DNA of 64,000 nucleotides from Pseudomaricurvus alcaniphilus (lineage in GTDB: Bacteria; Pseudomonadota; Gammaproteobacteria; Pseudomonadales; Cellvibrionaceae), in NCBI RefSeq assembly GCF_011440395.1, contig NZ_JAAOIX010000006.1, forward strand, positions 235,110-299,109, in the 5' to 3' direction. Positions within the stretch are counted from its first letter, which is position 1. Every line of letters begins with the position of its first letter. Below are positions 8,988 to 18,616 of this stretch, in pieces. The notes beneath the pieces were generated by a model. It saw nothing but the letters and a program-made list of their open reading frames with translations. It did not search any database and was not told where the DNA came from. The position numbers and the translations under genes were made by a program.

Positions 8988-10352
8988 ATGCACGCTTCCA
9001 GCTTATCGGCTGCCGACCAGGCCAAACAGTTTCTGGACAAGTATCCGCAAGTGGATACCATCGAGATGATCCTGGCGGATATCAACGGGGTGCACCGGGG
9101 CAAATGGCTGCCCCGGGAGAGCCTGGTGAATGCCCTACAAGGCAGTATCAAACTTCCCATAACCACGCTCTGCCTGGATATCTGGGGCCGCGATGTCTAT
9201 GAGTTGGTGTTTGAATCGGGCGATGCCGACGGCCTCTGTTTGCCCGTGGCGGACAGCCTGGCGCTGGTGCCCTGGGCCGAGCGGCCGGCGGCGCAAATGC
9301 TGGTGTCCATGGCGAACCTGGACGGCACGCCGTTTGCCGGCGACCCCAGGGTAGTGCTGCAACAGGTGTGCGATCGCTACCGGGGGTTGGGCTTGCGCCC
9401 GGTGGTGGCCATCGAGCTGGAATTTCATTTGTTGCAACAGCCGCGCGCTGCCGATGGCAGCCCCGCGCACACCGGGAACCAGGCGGAGCGGCCCCTGGGC
9501 GGAGAGACCTACAGCCTCGACCTGATGGAGAAGTACGCAGCGGTTTTTCACGAGATGCGCGACGCGGCGGCGCTGCTGGGGGTGGCGGTTGACACGCTGA
9601 TCAAAGAGGGCGGCCCCTCGCAATACGAAATCAACCTCAACCATACCGACGACCCGCTGGTCGCGGCTGACCAGGCCCTGATGTTAAAGCGCCTGATCAA
9701 AAAGGTGGCGCAAAAGCATGACCTGGTGGCGTCATTTATGGCCAAGCCATTTGCCGACTCGGCGGGCAACGGCATGCACGTGCACTTCAGTTTACTCAAC
9801 GACGCCGGCGCCAATGTCTACGACAATGGCAGCGAAGCGGGCAGTGCGACGTTGCGCCACGCCATCGCCGGTCTGGCTGACACCATGCCGGACTGCATGG
9901 CCATCTTTGCGCCCAACCAGAATTCCTATCGGCGCTTGCAACCGGGCAACCACGCGCCGCTGTCGCCGTGCTGGGGCTACGAAAACCGCACCGTTGCCCT
10001 GCGCGTGCCCGCAGGTGACACCAGCGCCATGCGCATTGAGCACCGAGTCGCCGGCGCCGACGCCAATGCCTACCTGACCCTGGCCGCCATCCTCGCCGGT
10101 GCCTATGTCGGTATCACCGAGAAGAGGGCGGCACCGGAGCCCACCGTCGGTGACGCCTACAGCACCCACAAGCCCAGCCTGCCCGCTTTTTGGCCGGAGG
10201 CGCTGCGGCGATTTGATGCATCCCGGTTTATTGCCCAGCAGTTGAACCCCACACTGCAGAAAATGTACAGTGCCAGCAAATGGCAGGAGCTCAACCAGTT
10301 CAACAACACCGTGACCTCAATGGAGTATGACGCCTACTTGAACACGGTTTGA
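8988..10352 (+). CDS. puuA: gamma-glutamylputrescine synthetase-like (GlnA family)
   Basis: The 454-residue protein belongs to the glutamine synthetase family, which couples ATP hydrolysis to joining glutamate to an amine. Visible family blocks include AIELEFHLL with the metal-binding glutamates, the ADSAGNGMHVHFSL block with the metal-binding His, FAPNQNSYRRLQPGNHAP, and the EHRVAGADANAYL segment. The tyrosine adenylylation loop of true GlnA is not evident. The short N-terminal domain and polyamine neighbours favour gamma-glutamylpolyamine synthesis. The ATG at 8988 has AGGA about eight bases upstream; an upstream in-frame start at 8925 lacks one. It is transcribed divergently from the aldehyde dehydrogenase-aminotransferase pair. 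Confidence 0.8.
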   Translation: MHASSLSAADQAKQFLDKYPQVDTIEMILADINGVHRGKWLPRESLVNALQGSIKLPITTLCLDIWGRDVYELVFESGDADGLCLPVADSLALVPWAERPAAQMLVSMANLDGTPFAGDPRVVLQQVCDRYRGLGLRPVVAIELEFHLLQQPRAADGSPAHTGNQAERPLGGETYSLDLMEKYAAVFHEMRDAAALLGVAVDTLIKEGGPSQYEINLNHTDDPLVAADQALMLKRLIKKVAQKHDLVASFMAKPFADSAGNGMHVHFSLLNDAGANVYDNGSEAGSATLRHAIAGLADTMPDCMAIFAPNQNSYRRLQPGNHAPLSPCWGYENRTVALRVPAGDTSAMRIEHRVAGADANAYLTLAAILAGAYVGITEKRAAPEPTVGDAYSTHKPSLPAFWPEALRRFDASRFIAQQLNPTLQKMYSASKWQELNQFNNTVTSMEYDAYLNTV

Positions 10353-10444
10353 TCGATTGCAGGAATCTGCAGTAATCAATGACACAGCAATCTGGAATGG
10401 CAAAGAATTACTTAATGGGTACTGAGGTAGGGCTGGCTGCAGGG

Positions 10445-10536
10445 GCTTGTTTGCAAGACCCACGACAGCAAGGATGCTGTCGTGGAGCCTCCAGGGACGG
10501 ATGCACGGCGAGTCTTGAAAGCAAGGCCCTGGAGCC
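10445..10536. repeat. structured intergenic element, copy 1
   Basis: This gap between puuA and sbcD holds nested inverted repeats. The outer arms are CTTGTTTGCAAGAC (10446-10459) and GTCTTGAAAGCAAG (10512-10525), matching at 12 of 14 positions. Inside is a perfect ten-bp hairpin CACGACAGCA/TGCTGTCGTG (10461-10484) with loop AGGA. It is followed by CTCCAGGGACGG, whose CTCCAGGG pairs with CCCTGGAG at 10527-10534. A second element with the same order of parts is at 30201-30310. Function is unknown; it could also stop transcription from puuA, though no T-run follows. Confidence 0.7.
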
Positions 10537-10627
10537 AGACCGGGAGAAAGACTGATGCCCCTCGGGCTAAAAAGTTTATGTCCGCTATAGCCGATAGTTA
10601 TTGAAAGTGGTAATCAGGAAGAAGTAA

Positions 10628-11884
10628 ATGAACATACTGCACACCTCCGACTGGCATCTGGGCAAGACCCTGTACGGCAAAAAACGTTACGAGGAATTCG
10701 AGGCTTTTTTAAACTGGCTGGTGGATACCATTACCGAGCAGGCCATCGACGTCTTGTTGATTGCCGGCGATGTGTTCGATACCAGCGCCCCCAGCAATCG
10801 CGCCCAGGCCCTGTATTACCGCTTTCTCTGCCGAGTGGCGACGTCCACCTGCCGGCATGTGGTGGTGGTTGCCGGTAACCACGACTCGCCCACCTTTCTC
10901 AACGCACCCCGTGAACTGTTGCGAGCACTGGACGTGCACGTGATTGGCAGCGCCTGCGACAACCCCGCCGATGAAGTGCTGCTGCTGGCCGATGCCCGGG
11001 GTGAGGCGGAACTGCTTGTGTGTGCCGTGCCCTACCTGCGCGACCGGGATATCCGCGTCGCCGAAGCGGGGGAGAGCATTGAGGATAAGGAGCGCAAACT
11101 GGTGGACGGCATCCGCAATCACTACGCCGAGGTCGTGGCCGAGGCCGAGCGCCAGCGCACCGAGCTGGGACGTCATATCCCCATCGTTGCCCTTGGCCAC
11201 TTGTTCACCGCCGGCGGCAAAACCGAGGAAGGGGACGGCGTACGCGAGCTCTACGTCGGCTCCCTGGCTCACGTCACTGCCAGCCTGTTTCCCGACGCCA
11301 TCGATTACCTGGCGCTGGGGCACTTGCACGTACCGCAAAAAGTCGGCGGCTCCGAGTTGATGCGCTACAGCGGCTCGCCCATCGCCATGGGCTTCGGCGA
11401 GGCCAAACAGCAAAAAAGCGTCTGCAAGATCGTCTTTGATCGCACGCCGGGCGCAGCCGGTACTGAGCGCCAGGCCGCCGCAGTGCAACTTATCAACGTA
11501 CCGGTAATCCAGCCGCTGGAGCGCATCAAGGGCAACTGGGAACAGTTGCAGGCGCGCTTGCTGGAGTTAGCCGTGCTTGAATCCAGCGCCTGGGTGGAAA
11601 TCATTTACGAGGGCGAGGCGGTGATCAGCGACCTGCGCGAGCAACTGGATGCCGCCGTGGGCAGCTCCGCCATGGAAATTATCCGGGTCAAGAACAGCCG
11701 CATTGTGGAGCGGGTATTGGCCCAGCGCGGCGCCGATGAAACCCTGGACGACCTGGACATGAACGACGTGTTTGCCCGCTGCCTCGATGCCCACGAAGTA
11801 CCGCAAGAGCAACGCGCCGAGTTACTGCACGCCTATCAGGAGACAGTAGTGTCCCTGCAGCACGACGATACCCGGGCGGAGTAA
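10628..11884 (+). CDS. sbcD: nuclease SbcCD subunit D
   Basis: The 418-residue protein is the Mre11-type nuclease subunit of SbcCD. The phosphoesterase motifs are intact: TSDWHLG near the start, GDVFDT, GNHDS, GHLFTAGG and the GHLH metal site. With SbcC it cuts hairpins and palindromic DNA and trims blocked DNA ends. AGGAAGAAG precedes the ATG. It ends 11 bp before sbcC, so the two are translated from one message. A long palindrome-rich element lies just upstream of the gene, which may be coincidence. Confidence 0.95.
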   Translation: MNILHTSDWHLGKTLYGKKRYEEFEAFLNWLVDTITEQAIDVLLIAGDVFDTSAPSNRAQALYYRFLCRVATSTCRHVVVVAGNHDSPTFLNAPRELLRALDVHVIGSACDNPADEVLLLADARGEAELLVCAVPYLRDRDIRVAEAGESIEDKERKLVDGIRNHYAEVVAEAERQRTELGRHIPIVALGHLFTAGGKTEEGDGVRELYVGSLAHVTASLFPDAIDYLALGHLHVPQKVGGSELMRYSGSPIAMGFGEAKQQKSVCKIVFDRTPGAAGTERQAAAVQLINVPVIQPLERIKGNWEQLQARLLELAVLESSAWVEIIYEGEAVISDLREQLDAAVGSSAMEIIRVKNSRIVERVLAQRGADETLDDLDMNDVFARCLDAHEVPQEQRAELLHAYQETVVSLQHDDTRAE

Positions 11885-11895
11885 TACACAGAGTT

Positions 11896-14800
11896 ATGCG
11901 AATACTGCAAGTACGTTTTAAAAACCTCAACTCGCTGGTAGGCGAGTGGGAGATTGACCTGACCCGGCCGGCGTTTGTGGCCGACGGTATCTTCGCCATC
12001 ACCGGCCCCACCGGCGCCGGCAAGACCACCATCCTCGATGCCATCTGCCTCGCTCTCTATGGGCGCACCCCACGCCTCAACAAGGTTACCAAGAGCAGCA
12101 ACGAGATTATGTCGCGCCAGACCGGCGAGTGTTTTGCCGAGGTGACTTTTGCCACCCCCTCGGGGCGCTATCGTTGCCACTGGAGCCAGCACCGAGCGCG
12201 GCGTAAACCGGAAGGCGAGTTGCAGGCACCGAAACACGAAATTGCTGATGCGGACTCCGGCAAGATCGAGGAGAGCAAACTGCGTGGCGTGGCGGAGCAG
12301 ATCGAAACCGTCACCGGCATGGACTTCGACCGCTTTACCCGCTCCATGCTGCTGGCCCAGGGCAGCTTTGCCGCCTTCCTGCAGGCCGCGCCGGACGATC
12401 GCGCGCCCATCCTCGAGCAGATCACCGGTACCGAGATCTACAGCCAGATTTCCATGCGGGTGCACGAGCGGCGCGGGGAGGAAAGGAAAAAGCTGGATGC
12501 TTTGGAGGCAGAACTGAAAGGCATGCAGCTGTTGGCGCCCGAGGAAGAGCAGCAACTCAGCAACAGCCTTGAGCAAAAAAGCGTTGCGGTTACCGAACTC
12601 AACCGGGAGCTTCAACAGCAGCAGAACCGCATCGCCTGGGCTGAAGGCATCGCCCGACTGGAGCGGGAACAAGCCCAACTGGCCAACGCAAAAATTGATC
12701 TCGATGCCCGTGCAGCCGACTTTCAAGCGCACGCTGAAAAACTCCACCAGGCCAACCGTGCGCTGGAGTTGGCCGGTGATTATTCCGCCCTTAAGGCCTT
12801 GCGCCAGGCCCAGAGTGAAGACCAGCGTCTGGCCGACGAAGGCAATAAAGCTCTGCCGCAACGGCGCGACGCCGCGGCTCAGGCGGAAGCGCAGCGGCTA
12901 CAGGCAAGTGCCGCACTGGAAGCCAGCAAATCCGAACAGCTCACCCTGCAGCCTACACTGCGCCGGGTGCGGGAGCTGGACCTGAACCTTGCCAGCCAGG
13001 CTAAGACCCTGGGAGAGGCTGAGGAGGCTATTACAGCGGCTTCCTCTGCCCTTGAGGCCGACCGCACCCGGCACGGCAGGGACAACGCAGAGCTGCAACA
13101 GAAAAACCAGGCCCTGGAAAGCCTGCGGCAACAACAACTCGCCCACCAGGCGGATGCTCTGCTGGTGGAGCACTTCACCGGTCTGCAACAGCGCATGCAG
13201 GTGCTGCAGGGTATCCACCAGCAGCACAGTACCAGGCTCGACGCGACCATCCAGGCGCAGCAACAGTTGCAGGTGGCGGAGCACAATTGGCAGACGCAGG
13301 CGCAACAGCTGGAAGAAAAAAGCCGTCAACGGGATGAGGTACAGGCATCCCTCAGCGCCAAACAGGATGAACTGCAGCAACTGCTGCAACAGCAAACAGT
13401 GGCGCAATGGCGCCACGAGCAAGCGCAATTGGCCCAACAGAAAGAGCTGCTCGACAAGGCCGGCACGGCGCAACAAACCTTGCTGCGGTCGCGGCAAGCG
13501 CTTGAACAATATGAAAGCCAGCAGTCGGCCCTGTTGACCAGGGAGCAAGAGCTTGGCCAGCAGCGCGAGCGGCAGAGCGCGACCCAAGCCGGCCTCGAAA
13601 ATGAACTGCAGTTGCTGGAAACCCAGTTGACCCTGTTGCAGCGCATCGAGAGTTATGAAGAGGCGCGCCACCAGTTGCAAGACGGCCAGGAGTGCCCCCT
13701 GTGCGGTGCCACCGAACACCCCTTCGCCCAGGGCAACGTGCCCAAGCCCGACACCACCCGCGAGCAACTGACGCGGGTCAGGGGTGACCTGAAAGCGGCG
13801 AGCGCTGCGCTCACTGACACCAACATCAACAGCGCCCGAGTGCAGAAGGATCTGGAGCAAGTGGCCGCGGGGCTGCAGCAACAGAGTGAAATCATTGCGG
13901 AGACCACGCAAGCGCTCGGCAGTCTGTGTGCGCAGCTGCCAGCGGAGTTTAACCTCAGCGCCACTGATGCCGAACTCGAAGCCAGGTTGCAGCGGCAACA
14001 AACAAGCAATACTGAAGCGCTGGCGCGAGTGGCTCATACTCTCTCCCGAGCAGAGCAAGTGGAGCAGGATCGGCAGCAATTACAGGCGGCGCTGGAGCAG
14101 GCGCGGGAGTCGTGTGTTGCCGCCGAGCGGGCAGTGCAAACTGCGGCGCACCAGCGGGATATGGCCAACCAGCAGTTGCTGCGGCTTAAAGGCGAAGCGG
14201 CCGGCCTGCAAGAGCAACAGCAGCAGGGCCTGGCGCAATTGCAACAGGAACTGCAGGCTTTCGGCATCGAAACTCTCGATGTGAATGCCTTGCAAACCGT
14301 GCAAGCGCAATTGGCGGCGCGACGCCAGCAGTGGTTAGCAAGGGAACAGAGCAAAGCGGAACTGGAGCGGGAGACCGGCAAGCTGGAGCAGCAAACCCGG
14401 CACCAGGCCACAGCCATCCAGGCCGCGGAGAGCGGGCTGGCGCAGCAGCAGGCACGGCGCGATACACTGCAGCAACTGCACAATAGTCTGCTCGCAGAAC
14501 GCCGTGACCTGTTTGGTGAGCGCCGGCCGGACCAGGAAGAAGCAAAACTGGCCGAGGCCATCAACCAAGGGGAACAAGCGCTGGAGGCCGCCCGGCTGGC
14601 AGCGGTGGAGGCCAACCGGCTACTGGACCGACTGGAAACCAGAATTAAGGAATTACAGGCCGCTATTGCGACGCGCGCCACCCAGTTGGCCGAGGTGCAA
14701 GCGAGTTTTGAGATGCGGCTCACCAGCTCGGGCTTTGCTGACGAAGCCGATTACCTCAGCGCCTGCCTGCCGGAAAGCGAGCGCAGCAGTCTGGCTCGAC

Positions 14801-15579
14801 AACAACAGCAGCTGACCGATGAGAAAATTCGGCTCGATGCGCGCACCCGGGAAAACAGCAACTCGTTGCAGGCAGAACAGGAAAAGCGCTTAACCGAACA
14901 ACCGCTGGCGGAACTGCAAGCGGTTCACACCACACTGCTGGCGCAACAAAAAACCTTACAACAGGAGATCGGTGCGCTGCAGCAAAAACTGCAAGACAAC
15001 GCCGACCTCAAGCAACGCCAGCACGACCGCGCCGCGGCCATCGAGGCGCAGAAAAAGGAGTGTGAACGCTGGAACCTGCTGCACGACCTGATCGGCTCCG
15101 CCGATGGCAAGAAGTACCGCAACTTTGCCCAGGGCCTGACCTTCGAAATGATGGTGGGGCACGCCAATCGCCAGTTGCAGAAAATGACCGATCGCTACCT
15201 GCTTATACGCGACACCAACCAGCCACTGGAGCTGAACGTGATCGACAACTACCAGGCCGGCGAGATCCGCTCCACCAAAAACCTCTCCGGCGGCGAAAGC
15301 TTTATTGTCAGCCTCGCTCTGGCCCTGGGCCTGTCGCAAATGGCAAGCCAGAAAGTGCGGGTGGATTCACTGTTCCTCGACGAAGGTTTCGGCACCCTTG
15401 ACGAGGAGGCCCTGGAGGTGGCGTTAGACACTCTGTCGGAGTTACAGCACGAGGGCAAGATGATCGGCGTGATCTCCCACGTACCGGCCCTGAAAGAGCG
15501 CATCAGTACCCAGATCCAGATTACGCCGTCGGCGGGTGGGCGCAGTACCATTGCCTTTTCGTTTGCGGGGCAGGGGTAG
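11896..15579 (+). CDS. sbcC: nuclease SbcCD subunit C (SMC-like ATPase)
   Basis: The 1227-residue protein is the Rad50-type partner of SbcD. The Walker A motif GPTGAGKTT is at residues 37-45. Long Gln/Glu/Leu-rich coiled coils follow, broken by a zinc-hook CPLC (Cys600 and Cys603) that joins two molecules. The ABC signature LSGGES begins at about residue 1130, and Walker B (SLFLDEGFG) lies in the C-terminal lobe. ATP binding closes the heads and controls the nuclease. The coils are unusually rich in glutamine, which makes large open antisense frames in this stretch; those are not genes. Confidence 0.95.
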   Translation: MRILQVRFKNLNSLVGEWEIDLTRPAFVADGIFAITGPTGAGKTTILDAICLALYGRTPRLNKVTKSSNEIMSRQTGECFAEVTFATPSGRYRCHWSQHRARRKPEGELQAPKHEIADADSGKIEESKLRGVAEQIETVTGMDFDRFTRSMLLAQGSFAAFLQAAPDDRAPILEQITGTEIYSQISMRVHERRGEERKKLDALEAELKGMQLLAPEEEQQLSNSLEQKSVAVTELNRELQQQQNRIAWAEGIARLEREQAQLANAKIDLDARAADFQAHAEKLHQANRALELAGDYSALKALRQAQSEDQRLADEGNKALPQRRDAAAQAEAQRLQASAALEASKSEQLTLQPTLRRVRELDLNLASQAKTLGEAEEAITAASSALEADRTRHGRDNAELQQKNQALESLRQQQLAHQADALLVEHFTGLQQRMQVLQGIHQQHSTRLDATIQAQQQLQVAEHNWQTQAQQLEEKSRQRDEVQASLSAKQDELQQLLQQQTVAQWRHEQAQLAQQKELLDKAGTAQQTLLRSRQALEQYESQQSALLTREQELGQQRERQSATQAGLENELQLLETQLTLLQRIESYEEARHQLQDGQECPLCGATEHPFAQGNVPKPDTTREQLTRVRGDLKAASAALTDTNINSARVQKDLEQVAAGLQQQSEIIAETTQALGSLCAQLPAEFNLSATDAELEARLQRQQTSNTEALARVAHTLSRAEQVEQDRQQLQAALEQARESCVAAERAVQTAAHQRDMANQQLLRLKGEAAGLQEQQQQGLAQLQQELQAFGIETLDVNALQTVQAQLAARRQQWLAREQSKAELERETGKLEQQTRHQATAIQAAESGLAQQQARRDTLQQLHNSLLAERRDLFGERRPDQEEAKLAEAINQGEQALEAARLAAVEANRLLDRLETRIKELQAAIATRATQLAEVQASFEMRLTSSGFADEADYLSACLPESERSSLARQQQQLTDEKIRLDARTRENSNSLQAEQEKRLTEQPLAELQAVHTTLLAQQKTLQQEIGALQQKLQDNADLKQRQHDRAAAIEAQKKECERWNLLHDLIGSADGKKYRNFAQGLTFEMMVGHANRQLQKMTDRYLLIRDTNQPLELNVIDNYQAGEIRSTKNLSGGESFIVSLALALGLSQMASQKVRVDSLFLDEGFGTLDEEALEVALDTLSELQHEGKMIGVISHVPALKERISTQIQITPSAGGRSTIAFSFAGQG

Positions 15580-15592
15580 GTGCAGGGGTCGG

Positions 15593-16062
15593 CTAGGTGA
15601 AAGTTGCCGCCAATTTGCTGCCATATTTCGTGAGGCGATATTGCTGTAAGCGGCTGTTGGGTTTGTCGGGAATGGTCATTTCAATCAAACCAGCCTGCAG
15701 GGCAGGTTTCAGGTAGCGCGCGCGGAAGGATTTGCGATCTAATAAGAATAATGATTGCTGCAGTTCATCTCGATAAGAGGGGCTGTTGAGGTTTATCATG
15801 ACCCTGAGCAGGGCTTTTACTTGGGGGGTGACTTGGGGTGTGACTTGGGGGGTGTCGGTGCCTGTAGCACTTTCGACGGTCGCCAGGATCACGCCTAGCA
15901 TAAATTCTATAAAAGGTGCCGAGTCGCTGTTTTTAGTGCTCTGGTTGAGGGCTTGATAGTACTCTTTTTGATGTTCGTGCACCATGCTCTCTACCGGCAG
16001 TTGCGCCAGTATCGGGTTCCATTGACTTAAAATCAGGGTTTGCCACAAGCGCCCATTCGCTC
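15593..16062 (-). pseudogene. Fic family protein, C-terminal remnant
   Basis: The reading frame matches only the C-terminal part of long Fic/DOC proteins: GRLWQTLILSQWNP, a LPVES block and a YYQAL helix, then a TPQV triple repeat and a winged-helix-like domain. The catalytic HPFxxGNGR motif that should come just before GRLWQ is missing. A trace of it (ERMG) survives in another frame at 16051-16062, so at least a one-base frameshift and loss of the N-terminal two thirds have occurred. The only in-frame starts are weak (TTG at 16046-16048). Intact relatives transfer AMP to target proteins. It runs convergent to sbcC, 13 bp away. Confidence 0.65.
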
Positions 16063-16172
16063 AATTACTTGGGTCAGGAGTAACTTGTTAAGGCAGGCGA
16101 TAGATAAGGGTAGACTTTAACAACAAATAAATCCGGGCAAGCAGTCAGGCAAAAAACTGCCAAATTGCAGGC

Positions 16173-16202
16173 AAAAAAAGGGGGCTGCAAGCAGCCCCAA
16201 AA
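16173..16202 (-). terminator. intrinsic terminator of the phasin gene
   Basis: Read leftwards, a GGGGCTG/CAGCCCC stem with a four-base loop is followed by a run of seven T residues, about 36 bp after the phasin stop codon. Confidence 0.85.
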
Positions 16203-16238
16203 GTTCAATCGTTTTAGCTGACCAGAGCTAATATTCGG

Positions 16239-16772
16239 TTACGCAGCGGCTTCGGTTTTAGCAGCTGGAGCCTTCTTGGCAGCAGTTTTCTTTGCGGCCT
16301 TAGGGGCGGCTTTCTTGCCAGTCAGGGTGCTGTAAACTTCTTCAGCAGCAGACTTCAGGATCTTGGCGCTGTCTTCCAGCTTGGTGGTGCCAGCTTTTAC
16401 GGCATCCTTAACATTGGCAGTTTGCTTTTCAGCTTCTGCTTTGGCGTCGGCGATGGACTTCTCTACCGCTGCTTTAACGTCGGCAGTGGCTTTTTCCACT
16501 TCGGCCTTGGAATCGTTAACAGCTTTCTCACCGGAAGAGCGTACCTTGGATACGAATTCCTTGTTGGCAGCGATGCCTTTTTCCAGGACCTTCTTGTTGA
16601 CGTCAACAATGCCTTTCAGAGCGCCTTGCAGATCTTCAACGTAGGATTTAACAGGAGCGGTGAATTCTTCGGTAGTAGCAGAAGCCTTCTCGGAAACCTT
16701 CTTCAGGTTTTCTTCAAAGGATTTAGTCATGTCTTCAACGCCAGTGAAGATTTTGCTTGAGTAGGTAGCCAT
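16239..16772 (-). CDS. phasin family protein (PhaF-like)
   Basis: The 177-residue protein starts with a helical phasin domain (about 1-85; IFTGVEDMTKSFEENL, then a TAPVKSYVEDLQGAL helix). An Ala/Lys/Glu heptad region follows, and then a C-terminal Ala/Lys/Pro tail (AAPKAAKKTAAKKAP) like histone H1 and PhaF. Phasins coat polyhydroxyalkanoate granules, and the basic tail of PhaF-type proteins also binds DNA and helps granule partition. The ATG at 16770-16772 has GGAG about seven bases upstream; a longer frame to 16871 lacks support. It is a single-gene transcript with its own terminator. No polymer synthase gene is nearby. Confidence 0.85.
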   Translation of the reverse strand: MATYSSKIFTGVEDMTKSFEENLKKVSEKASATTEEFTAPVKSYVEDLQGALKGIVDVNKKVLEKGIAANKEFVSKVRSSGEKAVNDSKAEVEKATADVKAAVEKSIADAKAEAEKQTANVKDAVKAGTTKLEDSAKILKSAAEEVYSTLTGKKAAPKAAKKTAAKKAPAAKTEAAA

Positions 16773-17238
16773 TGTAGCTTCTCCAATATGAGTAGGGTAA
16801 ACCAGTTGAGCGGGTTGGTAGTGCTGTTTCCGCTTGTTGGAGCTAATGTATTCTTTTGAATTAGAAAGCACATACTAAAAACCAAAAGAAATTAGGCTTT
16901 ACACATGTTTACATTGCCGTGGGTGTGGTCGGTGCCAATGTCGGCCTGGCTTTGGGCCCGCTCGCAGCGTGCCAGGTACTTGATTTACAAGGGCGGCACT
17001 TAAAGACGAGAGCAACCATAATAATTATTTACCTGCCAGGTCCAGGCGGCCCCCGAGGCAGCGCCCAGTCCCCCGGACCCCTGATCTGGGAGGCCACGAT
17101 AAAGCTGGCAATGCCCGTTGCAACCCGCAGCAGATTCGGCCTTCGCTAAACATCATGTACTGCAGCAAATGCCACCGCGGGCAGATACTTTTGCCTGTTT
17201 GCGTTTTGCCACTTTACAGATTCTATTGATTAATGTAG
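16773..17238. other. intergenic region upstream of phasin and AHG genes
   Basis: This stretch holds the phasin promoter on the left. Short ORFs exist on both strands around 16919-17160 but their products are Pro/Gly/Arg-rich and unlike known proteins. No repeat or RNA gene is recognised. Confidence 0.4.
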
Positions 17239-17250
17239 ATTGTTAACAAT
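17239..17250. promoter_or_regulatory. ATTGTTAACAAT palindrome, AHG operon
   Basis: A perfect 12-bp palindrome lies about 230 bp before the cycloisomerase start. It is one of four exact copies in the window, all in intergenic DNA before sugar-use genes. The likely binding protein is the GntR/FCD regulator encoded at the end of this operon. Confidence 0.65.
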
Positions 17251-17481
17251 TGGCACCTGAATGTAGATATAGGACAACTGATTTTATCAATAGTCGTTGT
17301 CAGACGGGCTTCTTGCAGTTAAGGGGTTTCCGCGGCTGGTGTGGTTTTTATCATAGGTGACAGCGGCCTGGAGGCGCGGTTGCTGTGTCCGGGGTCGGGC
17401 GGCTAGCCCGGGGATACATGAGCAGGAATAGATTGGGTGGGTATAGACGTGACAAAAGCAAACATGGATTTAGAGGTTGGA

Positions 17482-18603
17482 ATGACGGCGGTTTGTGGCG
17501 CAGGTGCGCGGACTATCAAGTCGGTCAAGGTGGAGTACTACCAGGTGCCGCTGGCGGAGGTGTTGTCCGACGCCAAGCACGGCGATCACACCCATTTTGA
17601 GCTGCTGTTGTGTCGCATCAGTTGCCAGGATGGTACTGAAGGGGTGGGCTACACCTATACCGGCGGCAAGGGTGGCCGGGCGATTTATTCACTGCTGGAA
17701 GACGAGCTGAAGCCGCTGCTGCTCGGCCGCGATGCCGCCGAAATCCGCGCGCTGTGGGAAGATATGGGCTGGCACCTGCACTACGTTGGCCGCGGCGGGC
17801 TGGTGAGTTTTGCCATATCCGCGGTGGATATCGCCCTGTGGGATATTCATTGCAAGCGGCAGCAGTTGCCGCTGTGGAAGGTTGCAGGCGGTGCCAGCAA
17901 CCAGACCCGTTGCTACGCCGGTGGTATCGACCTGAACTTCAGTGAAGCGAAATTGTTGCACAACATCGAAGGCTACCTGGAGCGCGGCTTTAACGCGGTC
18001 AAGATCAAGGTGGGTAAAGAGGACCATAAAGAAGATGTGGCGCGGGTGGCGGCGGTGCGGCAATTGATCGGTGCCGAGCGTACCTTTATGGTCGATGCCA
18101 ACTACTCCATGAGCGTGGAGCAGGCCATTCGCTTTGGCCGTGCCATCGACGACTATGACATTACCTGGTTTGAAGAGCCTACCATCCCCGACGATTACGA
18201 GGGCTATGGCCGCATTGCCGACGGCATCAATATCGCCCTGGCCATGGGCGAAAACCTGCACACCATCCACGAATTCACCTACGCCATCAAGCACGCCAAG
18301 CTCGGCTTTTTACAGCCGGATGCGTCCAATATCGGCGGTATTACCGGCTGGCTGCAGGTGGCGAACCTGGCCTATGCCCACAACTTGCCGGTCTGCAGCC
18401 ACGGCATGCACGAGTTGCATGTTTCGCTGATGGCATCGCAGCCCCACGCCGGTTACCTGGAGGTGCATTCGTTCCCTATTGATGCCTATACCACCCAGCC
18501 GTTTGCGCTGACGGATGGTAAGGCGCAAGCCCCAAATGTGCCGGGTACGGGCGTCTGCTTTGCGGACGACTTGCTGCGTGGCCACCTTATTAAACATTCC
18601 TGA
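17482..18603 (+). CDS. 3,6-anhydro-L-galactonate cycloisomerase
   Basis: The 373-residue protein belongs to the mandelate racemase/muconate-lactonising branch of the enolase superfamily. The [10 protein letters not shown] start, the [10 protein letters not shown] loop and the HYVGRGG segment are the ones I recall from the AHGA cycloisomerase of Vibrio sp. EJY3, which opens the anhydro ring of 3,6-anhydro-L-galactonate to give 2-keto-3-deoxy-L-galactonate. Lys174 and Lys176 (KIKV), the metal ligands in MVDANY, WFEEP and MGENLH, and the SHGMHE histidine are intact. The start is uncertain: I prefer 17482 (GAGG upstream); GTG at 17437 with AGGA and ATG at 17464 are alternatives. It is first of four tightly packed genes. 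Confidence 0.85.
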   Translation: MTAVCGAGARTIKSVKVEYYQVPLAEVLSDAKHGDHTHFELLLCRISCQDGTEGVGYTYTGGKGGRAIYSLLEDELKPLLLGRDAAEIRALWEDMGWHLHYVGRGGLVSFAISAVDIALWDIHCKRQQLPLWKVAGGASNQTRCYAGGIDLNFSEAKLLHNIEGYLERGFNAVKIKVGKEDHKEDVARVAAVRQLIGAERTFMVDANYSMSVEQAIRFGRAIDDYDITWFEEPTIPDDYEGYGRIADGINIALAMGENLHTIHEFTYAIKHAKLGFLQPDASNIGGITGWLQVANLAYAHNLPVCSHGMHELHVSLMASQPHAGYLEVHSFPIDAYTTQPFALTDGKAQAPNVPGTGVCFADDLLRGHLIKHS

Positions 18604-18616
18604 GAGGACAGTTCTC

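Noticed and set aside
11836..14079. Two leftward ORFs of 341 and 393 codons opposite sbcC
   Set aside because: They mirror the glutamine-rich coiled coils of SbcC; Leu-rich antisense frames are expected from CAG/CTG-rich DNA.
16919..17149. Short rightward ORF between phasin and AHG operon
   Set aside because: Its Pro/Gly-rich sequence has no motif and no start signal; an opposite 42-codon frame is equally unconvincing.
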